Positions 1-12,209 of a stretch of 64,000 bases of DNA are shown here, in pieces. A program made the translations under genes and the position numbers. Each line of letters opens with the position of its first letter. The first letter of the stretch is position 1. The notes beneath the pieces are model-generated. The model saw only the letters and a list, made by a program, of their open reading frames with translations, searched no databases and was not told the DNA's origin. Source of the DNA: Paramyrothecium sp. XJ0827. Taxonomy: Eukaryota; Ascomycota; Sordariomycetes; Hypocreales; Stachybotryaceae. The stretch is from contig JAJFPB010000010.1 in NCBI GenBank assembly GCA_020881915.1, positions 62,001-126,000 on the forward strand, in the 5' to 3' direction.

Positions 1-2
1 CC

Positions 3-3000
3 CCGTCCAGGAAAGGAAGGACCCTCCTGAGACAGAAGGATCATCAGGCAAAAGCCAAAGTATTGACCAACAACGGAATACAACCTAGTATACAACACAA
101 GCAGAGCCAAGCAGTATCCACCTATAAAAGGAAAGCAATCAACCTCATCCACACCCTTACGCACAGCATCAAGGAGCAAACGCAAGCAAAACAAGAAGTG
201 GAAGACAGACTCGCAAACATCCCAGAAAAGTACCGCAAATACACGAAGCTATTCGCGGAAAACCTGGAAAGTGGGCTCCCCGAACACTCAGAATGGGACC
301 ACAAAATCTGCCTGATCGACAGAAAAAAGACCCATTTCCTACCAATCTACAACCTCAATGCCAAAGAACTGAAGACATTAAAAGAATACATTGACAAGAA
401 CCTCAAAAAAGGATACATCCGACGATCAACATCACCCGCCGGATACCCTATTATGTTCATCCCAAAAAAAAACAGAAAACTCCGCCTATGCATGGACTAT
501 CGCCAACTAAACAACATTACAATCAAAGACAGGACACCTTTGCCCCTCATCACCGAAATAAGAGATCATCTGCACAGTAAAACGATCTTCACCGCACTCA
601 ACCTCAAAGGCGCCTACAACCTAATCAGAATAAAGAAAGGAGACGAATAGAAGACCGCATTTCGTACGAAATTCGGACTCTTCGAAACCTTAGTAATGCC
701 GTTCGGCCTAACCAACGCACCAGCTACATTTCAACGCATAATTAACTACATTTTAAGAGAATTCGTAGACAACTTCATCGTAGTCTACTTAGACAACATA
801 CTCATCTTCTCAGAAAACGAGGAACAACACGAAGAGCACATACATAAAGTGCTCTAGGCGCTACAAGACGCCAAACTTCTAGTGGAACCCACCAAGAGTA
901 ACTTCCACGTACACAAAGTAGATTTCCTTGGACACACCATTCGACCTAATAAGATTCAAATAGAGAAAAGCAAAATCGCAGCAGTTAAGGAGTGGAAGCC
1001 CCCCACAGATAACATTAAAGACATCCAGAGTTTCCTAGGATTCGCAAACTATTACAGACGCTTCATCAAACACTTTAGAAAGATCGCTAGACCACTGATG
1101 GATCTAACCAAAAAAGACATACCTTTTAAATGGACCTCGGAGGCCCAGCAAGCCTTTAAAGAAATCAAAGAACAAATCATCAGTGAGCCTATTTTAGCGA
1201 CTTTCGACCCAAAGAAGCAAATCATCCTAGAAACCGATGCCTCCGACTACGCCCTTGGCGCTACCATCGGACAAATCGGAGATAACAAACTCCTACACCC
1301 CATTGCTTTCTAGTCCAAGAAAATCACCAGACCTCCGCTCCGCTACCCCATCTACAACAAAGAGTTCATAGCAATTGTCGAAGCATTCAAGGAATTTCGA
1401 CATTACCTCATGGGTACAGAACATAAGATCAAGATCTACACCAACCACCGAAACATTGCCTACTTCGCCACAACCCAAACCCTAACGGCAAGACAAGTCC
1501 GCTATGCAGAAACACTCGCACCTTTTGATTACAAGATCATCCACCAGAAAGGATCTAAGAACAGATGCGCTAATGCACTAAGCCGGAAAAGCAAATACGA
1601 GCAAGAAATCCCCAAGGTAACGCAACAACTATTACACCTCAACTCAGAAGGGAACTACGAGCAGAAAACCATCAACCTGATCGAAACCCACAGGATCGAA
1701 ACCGAAGACAAGTGGTACAACAAAATCAGAGAATGGAGCAAGAAACACATCACGCACATCATGGAAGTACCCATAGAAGCAAAAATGGAACACAGCGCGG
1801 TACCCATACACAACAACCGAATATAGATTCCAGAAGAAATGAGAGAAGAAATTCTGACCGAAATCCACGGACACCGTACCATTGGACACAAGGGAATCAG
1901 AAAAACCATGGAAGCAGTATATCGGACATACAGCTACCCTGGGATAAAGAAAGACGTGGAAAGAGTCGTAAGAAAATACAACATCTGCAACAAAACCAAA
2001 ACCTCAAGGCACAAACCTTACAGACACCTCCAACCACTACCAGTACCAACTAGACCCTGGCAATCGATCTCATGGGACTTCATCATTAAGCTTCCCCAAT
2101 CAAAGAAGCCAAGCTCTAAAGACAGCTATGACAGCATTTTCGTTATTCTCAATAGGTTCACCAAATACACCTACTTCATCGCCTACAACGAGGCAACTAA
2201 CGCCAAAGACATAGCATACCACTATTACAAGTACATTGCAAGCCAACATAGCACGCCAGAAGAAATCATCTCCGACAGAGGACCCACATTCGCATCCAAG
2301 TTCTAGCAAGAATTGGCAGCTCTCCTAGGCATTAACCACAAACTAAGCACTACCTACCATCCACAGACAAATGGACAAACAGAACACACAAATCAAACCT
2401 TGGAACAATACCTCCGCTATTACATCAACTACCAGCAGAAGGATTAGGTAAAATGGCTACCTATGGCACAATACTGCTACAACAGTACCAAGTCAGAAAC
2501 CACCAAAATATCACCATTCTACGCAAATTACGGGTTTAAACCAACCATCGAGCACGCCAAACGTAAAGGACCCCTCAACGAACTAGCCATCATCAAGGCA
2601 AAAGAACTCAAACAATTACATGACGCAATGAAATAAGAAATTTCATTTGTAAATTAGAAAATAAAGAAACATTATAACGCAAAAAGATTACCGGAGCCGA
2701 TCTTCGAGGAGGGAGACATGGTCTACCTACTCAGAAAAAACATAAAAACAACGCAACCAAGCAACAAGCTGGACTACAAAAAACTCGGACCCTTCAAAAT
2801 CTTACGCAGAATCAAAGACGTCAACTACGAACTGGAACTCCCGGATACAATGAAATGCTACCCAGTGTTTCACGTGGCACTCCTGGAACTAGCACCAGAC
2901 GACAAACCCGCAGAAGAATCTATCGAGGTACTCGCAGAAGAAGAAGAATACGAAGTAGAACGAATAGTCGCGTACAAATAAACCAAAGACAGCGAAGAAC

Positions 3001-3197
3001 TATATTTCGTCAAATAGAAAAACTACGACGATAGCGAAAATACATAGGAAACCCCGGACAACCTAGAAAACGCCCCTAAGATCCTCGACCAGTTTCGGAA
3101 GCGCGCGGCACTGAAGAACCCGCTGCGAAACCTATCGTCGCAAGCAAAGAAGGATCCAGGGCAACATCAAGATAAACCGCATCCCAAGAGGAAGTAA
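3..3197 (+). pseudogene. pol: Gypsy pol remnant: RT, RNase H, integrase, chromodomain
   Basis: One reading frame runs from base 3 to a TAA at 3195-3197, broken by in-frame stops ending at 650, 857, 1313, 1826, 2306, 2447, 2636, 2657, 2981, 3017 and 3047. Nine of the eleven are TAG, mostly where the family has Trp. RT: LCMDYRQLN and TPLPLI are present. The first catalytic Asp is Asn in ALNLKGAYN (AAC 600-602) and the YLDD box reads YLDN (AAC 795-797). RNase H keeps ETDASDYA but has YTNHRN and CANALSRK where Asp is usual. Integrase keeps HKGIRKT and SDRGPTFAS, while one HHCC cysteine has become Tyr (KYNICNK) and another family Asp is Asn (ILNRFTK). The chromodomain block (LYFVK..KNYDDSENT) lies at about 3000-3080. 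No active protein can be made from it. Confidence 0.93.
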
Positions 3198-3582
3198 AAT
3201 CGGAACCAAGAAGGTCCTCAGTAGAGAAACGAGCCGGAGCTACCACAAGACGCTCTGCCTCCTCCTGCTCAACCCGCTCCAACTCTTCCACGGAATCAAG
3301 ACCCCTCAAAATCGCCCGCATCATCTTTTCGAACCACAATTTCTTCTATTTCCGCAGACGCTCCACCTTGGCGTCCATGGCGCGTCGAGCGTCCTCGGCG
3401 GCCTCCAACTCGGCCTCAAGTTTAGAATATTAAGACACAATTTTCCGAAGTTAGGCGGCCAAAAGACCTTAAGCGTCACACATCAATTAATGATCACGAA
3501 CGCACTCATAGCAACAAGAAGAATCATCAGGAGAAGCGACGCACTCTCGACGCTGCTTTTCGCAGTAGCCGCAAGAAGGCAT
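3076..3582 (-). pseudogene. Antisense ORF of the Gypsy element: Cys6 zinc-cluster-like N-terminus plus coiled coil
   Basis: On the minus strand, convergent with pol and overlapping its last codons, a frame starts at ATG 3582 (MPSCGYCEKQRRECV) and runs to TAG 3076-3078. It contains stops at 3489-3487, 3471-3469, 3453-3451, 3432-3430 and 3348-3346, all TAA or TAG and all explicable as CAA/CAG mutated by C-to-T. The cysteines follow C-x2-C-x6-C-x9-C-x2-C-x7-C, the spacing of fungal Zn2Cys6 clusters, but without the usual basic loop. A charged helical, coiled-coil-like part follows (EAAEDARRAMDAKVERL and on through WFEKMMRAILRGLDSVEEL). Its function is unknown. That it carries the same class of mutation as pol and stays in one frame argues that it was a real element-encoded protein. 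Confidence 0.72.
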
Positions 3583-3788
3583 AGTAATAGAAGATTTGAA
3601 AATAAGCTCCAGCAAATTGTTGCACTGAACAGTTTTTAGATGGCAGACACGGGTATTGGCACTCTTCACTACTCGGTTAGGCATGGTAACCACATACGCA
3701 GGAAGAGGACAAGAAAGAGAAACCTACCGAACGAGGGAACCATCGACCTTATGTACGAACAAGACACTAGGCCGCAAGACACGGCCTC

Positions 3789-3799
3789 AGAAGGAGGAG
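3789..3799 (+). other. Polypurine tract of element E1
   Basis: An unbroken purine run (AGAAGGAGGAG) lies five bases before the LTR start TGTCAC at 3805. This is where the plus-strand primer of LTR retrotransposons is placed. The equivalent pyrimidine runs next to the left LTRs of elements A and B on + (CTTCCCTCCCT; CTTCTCTCTCT) confirm the position. Confidence 0.75.
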
Positions 3800-3804
3800 T
3801 ATCG

Positions 3805-4411
3805 TGTCACAACCCGCACTAACCTCATAACTAAGCCAGAACGGAATAACAATAACCCGCACCAGCTATGACAGATGCTACGTAGAGGAACTGGACGAAC
3901 CGGTTGGAGGACCACGATTCAAACACATGCCGACCCTCACCAAAGACATGGTCACGTAGGACCAACAGAGTAACAGGTTCAGGCACACAACAGGAGAATA
4001 CATTGGGCGCAACGCTATAGCCATCCTAGGGATTCAAAGGGGTACAGTACCAGCCTAGCTAGGCAGAAAGAAGACTAGCGGCCCCTCCAACCAATAAGGG
4101 CGAGATCATAGGATCTAGAGAATGATCCCCAGATCCGGATCTAGGGATCTAAAGTATAATCCCCAGATCCCAGATAACACGACAAGTATATAGATAGGAG
4201 AACTCTACCTCAGGATAGATAGAAGACAACTAGCTATTAATAACATATAGTCCCCGAAATAACCTTCATCGCACTATTCTCTCATAGACTAGTAATAACC
4301 CCTTATGTACTTCAGATACTTTCCCGTCGTTCTATCTAAGGACAAACGAACCCCCAACGATCCTTAGTTACCCTATACCTTCCGGTGTAAGGCTACCCTC
4401 AGATCGTCACA
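3805..4411 (+). repeat. 3' LTR of element E1 (607 bp)
   Basis: The LTR begins TGTCACAACCCGC and ends GATCGTCACA, with matching inverted ends TGT.AC/GT.ACA. Its last roughly 180 bases, read on the minus strand, align with the outer parts of the LTRs of elements A and B (GGGTAGCCTTA, then GGTATAGGGTAACTAAGGAT). Its middle differs from B but matches the RIP-mutated LTR piece at 4412-4919. Confidence 0.88.
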
Positions 4412-4919
4412 TAAAGGTTATCTTAGGGACTATATATTATTAATAGCTAGTAGTCTCCTATCTATTCTAAGGTAGAATTCTCCTATTTATATACTTATTA
4501 TAATTACTTTATTAAGGTAATTACTAGTATACTTAGTTTAGTATACTTAGTTATAATATATAAGTATATATATATAATTAGCCCTTTTCTTACTTAGTAT
4601 TATATAGGAATTTACCTATATCCTTAGTTCTAGGGTAATTAGGTACTAGCCCCTTTTCTGCTTTACTAGGTAGGAACTATATTTTACTAAATCCCTAGGA
4701 TAGTAGCTATATTATACCTAATATATTTCTCTATTATTTATTTAAATCTCTAGCTATATTAGTCTTATATAATTATATCTTTAGTAAAAACTAATATATA
4801 TTTAAATTATAGTTTATTAATTAGTTTATCTAGCTTTTCTATATAGTATCTATTATAATTAATATAGATTATATTTATTTTATAATAGCTTAGTTATAGG
4901 GTTAGTATAGGTTATAATA
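4412..4919 (-). repeat. Truncated left LTR of element A (E1-type)
   Basis: Starts at TAAAGGTTAT, which corresponds to about base 145 of the LTR of element B, and ends GGTTATAATA followed by a pyrimidine-rich tract (polypurine tract on -). Blocks such as AATCCCTAGGAT.G.CTATA line up with the E1 LTR read on the minus strand, so this is an E1-type LTR after RIP. The missing outer end is expected to lie left of E1, outside the window. Confidence 0.8.
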
Positions 4920-7900
4920 TAATACTTCCCTCCCTAAGGCCTACTTTAGAGACCTAACTATTCCTTTATATAAATTAAGTAGACTTCCTAGATTTCTTAT
5001 TATAGTTTAGTAAGTATTCTTTCTTCTTTTCTCTCCCTTATAATAACCTTAGAAACTACTATTTATTATTATTTTTATACTAATACTATTTTTAGATTTA
5101 GTTTTACTATTATATTTTATATTTATTATTACTTAAAGAATATAAAGTATAAAATATTATTTAGATTAAAGTATTACTAAATATATACTTATTTTAGTTA
5201 TTCTTATAATTTAATAAGTATTTCTTTAATATTTTATAGATTTTTTCTTCTATATATTTTCTAGTTCTTACTAATTATAGCTTAGTTTATTAGATAATTA
5301 ATAAGAATAAAAAACTAAAGAAGAAGGAGATTAAGGTAGAAGAAGAGTTACTTTATTATTAAGCTACTTTCTCTAAGTCCCTAACTTACCTAATATAGCT
5401 ATATTCTTAGTACTAGGCCTTAAAGAATAAAAGTACTTACTTAATAAAGAATACTAAGGCTAAGAAGGAGATTCTTATTAAAGAAATAAAGATTATTCTT
5501 AATATTTAATCTTTAGCTTATTCTAATATTACTTTTTCTTTAGATATAGATTAGTAAGCCTTAGGTTTTAAAGCTTTATCTAACTTTAGAATTCCTTTAG
5601 TTTTAAGCTAATTTTATTTAGGTATTTAAGTAGTTCTTAAGTATTTTTACTTTTATTATAATTTTTTTATTTAATAAAATATAGTTCTTCTTTATTTTTG
5701 GTTTATTTATATATAAGTATTTATTCTACTTTATATTTTTCTTTTTCTATAAGTACCTTAATAATTTCTTCTATAGATTTATTATTTAGTACTAGTTCTA
5801 AAAGTATAATATAAAATATTAAGTAGTATTTTATTATATTAAATAACTCTAGTTTATAATTAATATTTTTAATTTTATATAAGATTTTAAAAGATCTAAG
5901 TTTCTTATAATCTAGCTTATTACTTAATTATATTATTTTTATATTTTTTCTAAGTAAGTAAACTATATTTCCTTCCTTAAAGATTAGCTCTAGTAATCTT
6001 TTTATATTATAGTATTTTTTTATTTTCTAGTAAATAAATAAGATTTCTTATTTTATTATATTATATAACTATTTAAGTTCTTTTACCTTAATAATAACTA
6101 GTTTATTAAGGGGTTCTTTATATTTAATATACTTAATAATTAATTTAAATCTATAATTTATATAGAATAGTAATACTTTAGTAGTCTCTAATTTAGTACT
6201 ATTATAGTAGTATTATATTATAAGTAGTTATTTTATTTAGTCCTTTTACTAGTAATTAATATAGTAGTAGAGATATTATTTTAAGATTTAATTTATTTAT
6301 TTAATTTATTTATTTATCTATAGGTAATAAGTAGTACTTAGCTTATAATTAATATCTAGAAGAGCTACTAATTCTTACTAGAATTTAGATATAAATATAG
6401 GTTCTTTATTAGAGATAATTTCCTTTAGTATATTATATTAGCTTATAATATATTTATAAAAGTAATATACTATATCTTTAATATTAATTACCTTATTATA
6501 AATAATAAAATAAATATATTTAGTAAGTTTATTAATAATAATAAAAATACTATTATAGCTATCTTTAGAGCTTAGTTTCTTTAATTAGGGGAGCTTAATA
6601 ATAAAGTCCTATAAAATTAATTACTAAGATCTAGTTAGTACTAGTAGTAATTTAAGGTATTTATAAGATTTATATCTTAAGGCTTTAGTTTTATTATAAA
6701 TATTATATTTTCTTATAACTCTTTTTATATCTTTCTTTATTCTAAAGTAGCTATATATTTAATATACTATTTCTATAGTTTTTTTAATTCCCTTATATCT
6801 AATAGTATAGTACCTATAGATTTTAATTAGAATTTCTTCTCTTATTTCTTCTAAGATCTATATTTAGTTATTATATATAGGTACTATACTATATTCTATA
6901 CTTACTTCTATAGATACTTCTATAATATATATAATATATTTTTTACTTTATTTCTTAATTTTATTATATTATTTATTTTCTATTTTAATTCTATAGGTTT
7001 TAATTAAGTTAATAGTTTTCTATTTATAGTTTCCTTCTAAATTAAAATATAGTAATTACTATATTACCTTAGGGATTTCTTACTTATATTTACTTTTCTA
7101 GCTTAGTATATTAGTATATTTATTTTTAGATCCTTTTTAATAAATAATCTTATAATTAAAGAGTATAAGTATTTCTATATAATAGACTTATTTTATTATT
7201 AGGATTTAAATTATAGTAAAGTAAATAATATTCTAGTAATTAGTATAGATCTTAATTTTATATTCTATACTTATAAGGTAGTATTAGAATTCCTTAAATA
7301 CTTTAATAATTACTATAAATTCTTTATTATAAATAAGGTAATAAAATAAAGATCTAATAATTTTCTTAAACTAGAAAGTAATAGAATATAGAAGTTTATT
7401 ATTTTCTATTTATTTAATAGTAGTACTAAGGGTATAATTAGAGATATTAGTTTCTAGGATTATTTATTTCTTTAGATTAAAAGTTATTAAAATAGATTTA
7501 TTAATAATTTATTCTTTAATTTCTTTAAAAGCTCTTTAGGCTTCTAAGATCTACTTAAAAGGTATATCTTTCTTAGTTAAATCTATTAATAATTTAGTAA
7601 TTTTTCTAAAGTATTTAATAAAGTATTTATAATAATTAGTAAATCCTAAGAAACTTTAAATATCTTTAATATTATTTATAAGGGGCTTCTATTTTTTAAT
7701 TATTATAATTTTACTTTTTTTTATTTAAATCTTATTAAATTAAATAATATATTTAAGGAAATCTACTTTATATATATAGAGGTTACTTTTAGTAGGCTTT
7801 ACTAGAAGTTTAGTATCTTATAGTACTTAGAGTACTTTATATATATATTTTTTATATTATTCTTTATTTTTTAAGAAAATAAGTATATTATTTAGGTAAA

Positions 7901-10900
7901 TAATAATAAAGTTATTTATAAATTCTCTTAAGATATAGTTAATTATTTATTAGAATATAGCTAGTATATTAATTAGATTAAATAGTATTACTAGGGTTTT
8001 AAAGAGTCTAAACTTTATATAGAAGGTAATCTTCTATTTATTTCTTTTCTTTATTTTAATTAAATTATAAGTACCTTTAAGATTAAGTATAATAAAAATT
8101 ATTTTATTATATAAGTAATTTCTTATTTTAGTAATAAGAAGTAAAAGTATTTTATTTTTAATTATAATATTATTTAATTAGTAATAATCTATATATAAGT
8201 AAAGTTTTTTATTCTTTTTTAGAATAAATATAATAAGGTATTTAGTAAATAATATTAATTATTAGATATATTCTTTCTTAAGGTTCTTATTAATATATTC
8301 TTTTAATATTCTTAGTTCTTTAGTATTAAGGTTATAGATTAGTAAAAAGTAGGTCTTTTTTCTATTAATTAGGTAGATTTTATAGTTCTATTTTAAGTAT
8401 TTAAGGAATTTACTTTCTAGGTTTTTTATAAATAGCTTTATATATTTATAGTATTTTTCTAAGATATTTAGAAGCCTATTTTCTACTTCTTATTTTACTT
8501 ATATTTACTTCTTAATACTATATATAAAAATATAAATAAGATTAATTACTTTTTACTTATAAGTAAATATTACTTAGCTCTATTTATATTATATACTAAA
8601 TTATATTTTATTATTAATTAATACTTTAGCTTTTATCTAATAATTCTTCTATTTTAGGAGGGTCTTTTCTTTCTTAAATAAGGTTTTATTATAAATATTT
8701 ACTTCTTTTCTATTTCTTTATTTTCTTTTCCTTATTTAAGATTATTATAATTTTACTATTATAACTTAATTAGTATTTTAATTAAAGGTAGATCTTTAAT
8801 TCTTTAATTATAATTTACTTAGAAGTATATTAGATTATATTTATATTATATTAAGGATAATATTATAGGTAGTTCCTTATATTATTATATAAAGAATTAA
8901 CTCTTTATTTATTAGTTCTTTATTATAAGTAAAAGGGATTTCTTTTATATTTATAGCTTTATATAGTTTCTTCTTCTTTTTTTATAAGATTTTATATTAA
9001 TTTATAAAATTAGAATTAATATAATTTTCCTTAGTACTAGTATTTACTTTAGTATTAATAGTTATATCTTAGATTATAAAGTTAATATAGTACTCTTATT
9101 ATTTTACTTATTTTTATTTTTAGATTATAGTAATAATATATTACTCTCTTCTATTACCCTATAGCTTAGTTATAGTTAATAGATCTTATTTTTTACTTAA
9201 TTACTTTATATAAAGATCTTATTAATTCTTTATTTAGCTTCTTTAATACTAATAAGTAATTTATTACTTATTTCTTTTATATAAATAGTATATCTATAGT
9301 AGATTTAATATAGATAGTAGTATTTCTTATATTTCTAGGTATATTTTTCTTTTATAGTACCTATTATTTTAGGTTCTATTTCTCTATAAAGGTATATTCT
9401 TTTTACTTTATATTTTTTATAATTATAGTAGTAATATAGATTATTTTCTATATAGCTAATCTTTATAAGGCTAGGTTTAGTTCTATAGGTAGTAGAGGTT
9501 TTCTCTTTATAGTTATAAGTAAAGTACCCCATTTTATAGTAATATTCCCTTCTTAAGAGCTTATTAAGAAATTATAAAATTACTATTTTAATATATTTAT
9601 AGTTTTTATTTAGGAATATATTTTCTAACTAGGTATATTCCCTTCTATATTTACCTTAGAGTTAGTAAAATTAGTTAATTTTTACTTAGTAGTATATCTA
9701 GTATTTATTAATTTTATAGATTTCTTCTACCTTAAAGTAATATTCTTTAGAGTATTTCTTACTTAATTTAAGAATTATAATTTAATATCTAAGGTAATAT
9801 ATCTTAATTTCCTAGTAAGGTATTTCCTTAAATATATAGGGGTTTTCTATTTTAGTACTTTATATATATATAGAAAATATATTTTATTTTATTTTAGTTA
9901 TAAGGTAGATTAGGTATTAATATACTATATAAGATATCTATAAGATCTTATTATATTTATAGTAATTAGGATTAAATAGGGAATTATATTATAAGTTAAT
10001 AATAAACCTTACTCCCTATAGGCTTATAGCTACCTTTATAATTACTACTTAAATATATACTTTCTAATCTCTAAAGAGTAGATTATATTACTTAGTTCTA
10101 GCTTTAATTAGTATATAATTAAGTAAAAGTAAGGTACCTTTAGTAATTCTTATATTAAATTCTAATTTATTATTTAAGGATTTATTAATTATAGGGATTC
10201 CTTATAATAAGTTAATTAGGCTAGTAATATTAGAGATATCTTTAATTATTACTTATTAATTAGAAATATCCTTAGTAGGTTCCTATTTAGTAATAATATT
10301 AATTAATTATTTTTTAATTATATTAATATTATATTAATCTTCTTAGATTAACTAGAAATAGATTTTCTTTCTATTTTAGGGCTTACTTCTATAGTTCTAT
10401 ATATAATATTTCTTTTTTTTATAATTATAATAAAAAAAGTCTTTTCTTTATTTCTAAATAATATTAATTTCTATAGGTCCTACTATAGTTCTATAGGCTA
10501 TAGAAATAAATTTCTTCTTTTCTTAATTTACTTAGTAGGGGATTTTAAATTTCTTTATCTTATTTTCTTATTCCCTTTTTTTCTAGTATTCCTAATTATA
10601 GTTATTAATTTCTACTACTTTATATATATATTCTAATAATAAGATCTTATTATATTTAATTTTAATAAGTTTATTTTTTATATTAGATTTAATCTTATTA
10701 TAGAAGATTTTCTTTAGAATATTCTTTAATTAATAAAGTAATATAGTAATATAGAGGAACTTAGTAATAAGCTTAGTATAGGACCTAATTTATTTAAGTA
10801 AATTAAGAGCTCTCTTAGTATTTTATATTTTATTAGTTATTCTAAAAATATATTTAATTTCTTCCTTAAACTTCTAGAAGCTTATAAAGATATATTTAGT

Positions 10901-11598
10901 ATAATTTATTTAGAAAATAGAAGTATTATTTATATAGTTTTAGAAGGTAAATTTAAACTAGATTTATATTTTTTTAATTAGATTATAAGTTATAAATATA
11001 ATTCTATTATAGTTTTATATAAAGAGTAAGAAGTAATTTAGGTAATATACTTTAAGTAATATAATAAATATTTAGAGCTTACTTAAGGTACTATTAAAGG
11101 GCTTAGACTTTTTAGTTTATAAAATAGCTCTTTTATTCTTTTAGGCCCCTATAGCTCTATTAAGGTTTATATTCTAAAGTTATTTAAGTATTTTCCTATT
11201 TTTCTTAGATTTCTTTATATAGAGTTATATTATATTAACTATTTCCTTTTTAAGGGTTTTAATAAGCTACTTTAGTTTATAGATCTATTAAGTATTAAGA
11301 ATATTATTTTAGAGTTAATTAAGTTTCTTATTAATAATCTTAATATTTTCCTAGATTTTTACTTATAGAATAGTAATTTTATTATTATTATTAGAATCTA
11401 ATTATAAAGCTAGATCTTTACTTATAATAATATTATCTCCTAAGGGGGTTTTCTTGGGGGTAATTTTAGTAAGTAGAGGTCTTAGTATTATAGGGCGGGC
11501 TACTTTCTTTTTCTTAGAGATTAGCTTAGTTAATTTATTTATTATTTTTAATATTACTTTAGATATAATAATATTACCTAAAATAAGAGCTATTAATA

Positions 11599-12209
11599 TA
11601 TAATAATCTAAGGTAGCTTTATACTAAAAGATATAAAGTAGCTAAGTATTATTAGGATTTATTTATTCTTAGATAAAATAATAGGAAAGTATTTAAAGTA
11701 TATAAGAAGTTATTACTAATCTATAAGAGAATAGTATAATAAAGGTTATTTTAGGGACTATATATTATTAATAACTAGTAGATTCTAATTTAAATATAAT
11801 ATATAGAATCTCCTATTTATATATATAGTTCCTTTTTCTAGAGTATATAAGAAAGTACTCCTTAGATTATAATATATAATACTTCTAGAAGTATTATAGA
11901 AAATAATCCCTTCTAGTTAGTACTTCTATACTTCTAGCCTTATTTATAGGAATCTTCTTCTATATAAGTCCCTATTTTTATTAAATATTTTCTTATTTTT
12001 ATTTTTTTATTTCTAGTCTCTTACTTCTAGCCCTTCTTTTATACTAGTATCTAACTTAGGCTAGTATATTAGGGCTGGCCTATAGGTTATACTAGTAGTA
12101 TAGGGACTAGCCTTTTTTAAGGCCAGTAGCCTAAGGCTAGTATAGTATTTATATATTATATTATATAATATTCTATGGCTTAGTTATAACCTTAGGTCAG
12201 GTTATAATA
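11599..12209 (-). repeat. Right LTR of element A (B-type)
   Basis: Begins TATAATAATCTAAGGTAGC (RIP form of TGTGACAAT..GGTAGC) and ends GGTTATAATA at 12209. It aligns along its length with the two LTRs of element B and not with the middle of the left LTR of element A. The next bases, AGAAT (12210-12214), would be the target duplication of A, which cannot be checked because the other end is off-window. Confidence 0.8.

Larger units (their letters stand above)
1..4411 (+). mobile_element. Ty3/Gypsy LTR retrotransposon E1 (3' part, lightly RIP-mutated)
   Basis: The right-hand part of an LTR retrotransposon coded on +; its gag, protease and 5' LTR lie left of the window. In order it holds reverse transcriptase, RNase H, integrase and a chromodomain, then an antisense Cys-rich ORF, a polypurine tract and a complete 3' LTR ending in GTCACA at 4411. 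A C-terminal chromodomain behind the integrase is the mark of the chromovirus branch of Ty3/Gypsy. All defects seen are G-to-A on the coding strand (Trp codons turned into stops, Asp into Asn), as expected from RIP, yet base composition is still near normal, so this copy is much younger in RIP terms than the blocks to its right. The five bases after the LTR, TAAAG, are the expected target duplication; the other copy is off-window. Confidence 0.93.
4412..12209 (-). mobile_element. RIP-saturated Ty3/Gypsy element A (coding on -)
   Basis: A dead LTR retrotransposon in which CpA, TpG and CpG are almost absent. Reverse-complement reading of 7700-7500 still gives the pol landmark SFLGF.NYY with stops and substitutions. 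The 9335-9532 segment (minus) keeps the trace of two gag zinc knuckles in which Cys has become Tyr. From about 5630 to 11598 it is colinear with the interior of element B (about 37150-43127). Left of 5630 the antisense-ORF region and LTR resemble E1 instead. The left LTR lacks its outer roughly 144 bases and abuts the end of E1, so E1 probably inserted into it. The right LTR is complete. Order on -: LTR 11599-12209, gag, pol, chromodomain (near 5630), antisense ORF remnant, LTR 4412-4919. Confidence 0.85.

Noticed and set aside
4412..4919. Solo LTR between two elements
   Set aside because: It is followed by a polypurine-tract equivalent and the interior of element A in the right orientation, so it is the end of that element, cut by E1, rather than a solo LTR.
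9335..9532. 65-codon ORF on - inside the first AT-rich block
   Set aside because: It is the longest stop-free piece of the mutated gag of element A (degenerate zinc knuckles with Tyr for Cys), matched by the same place in element B. It has no independent gene signals.
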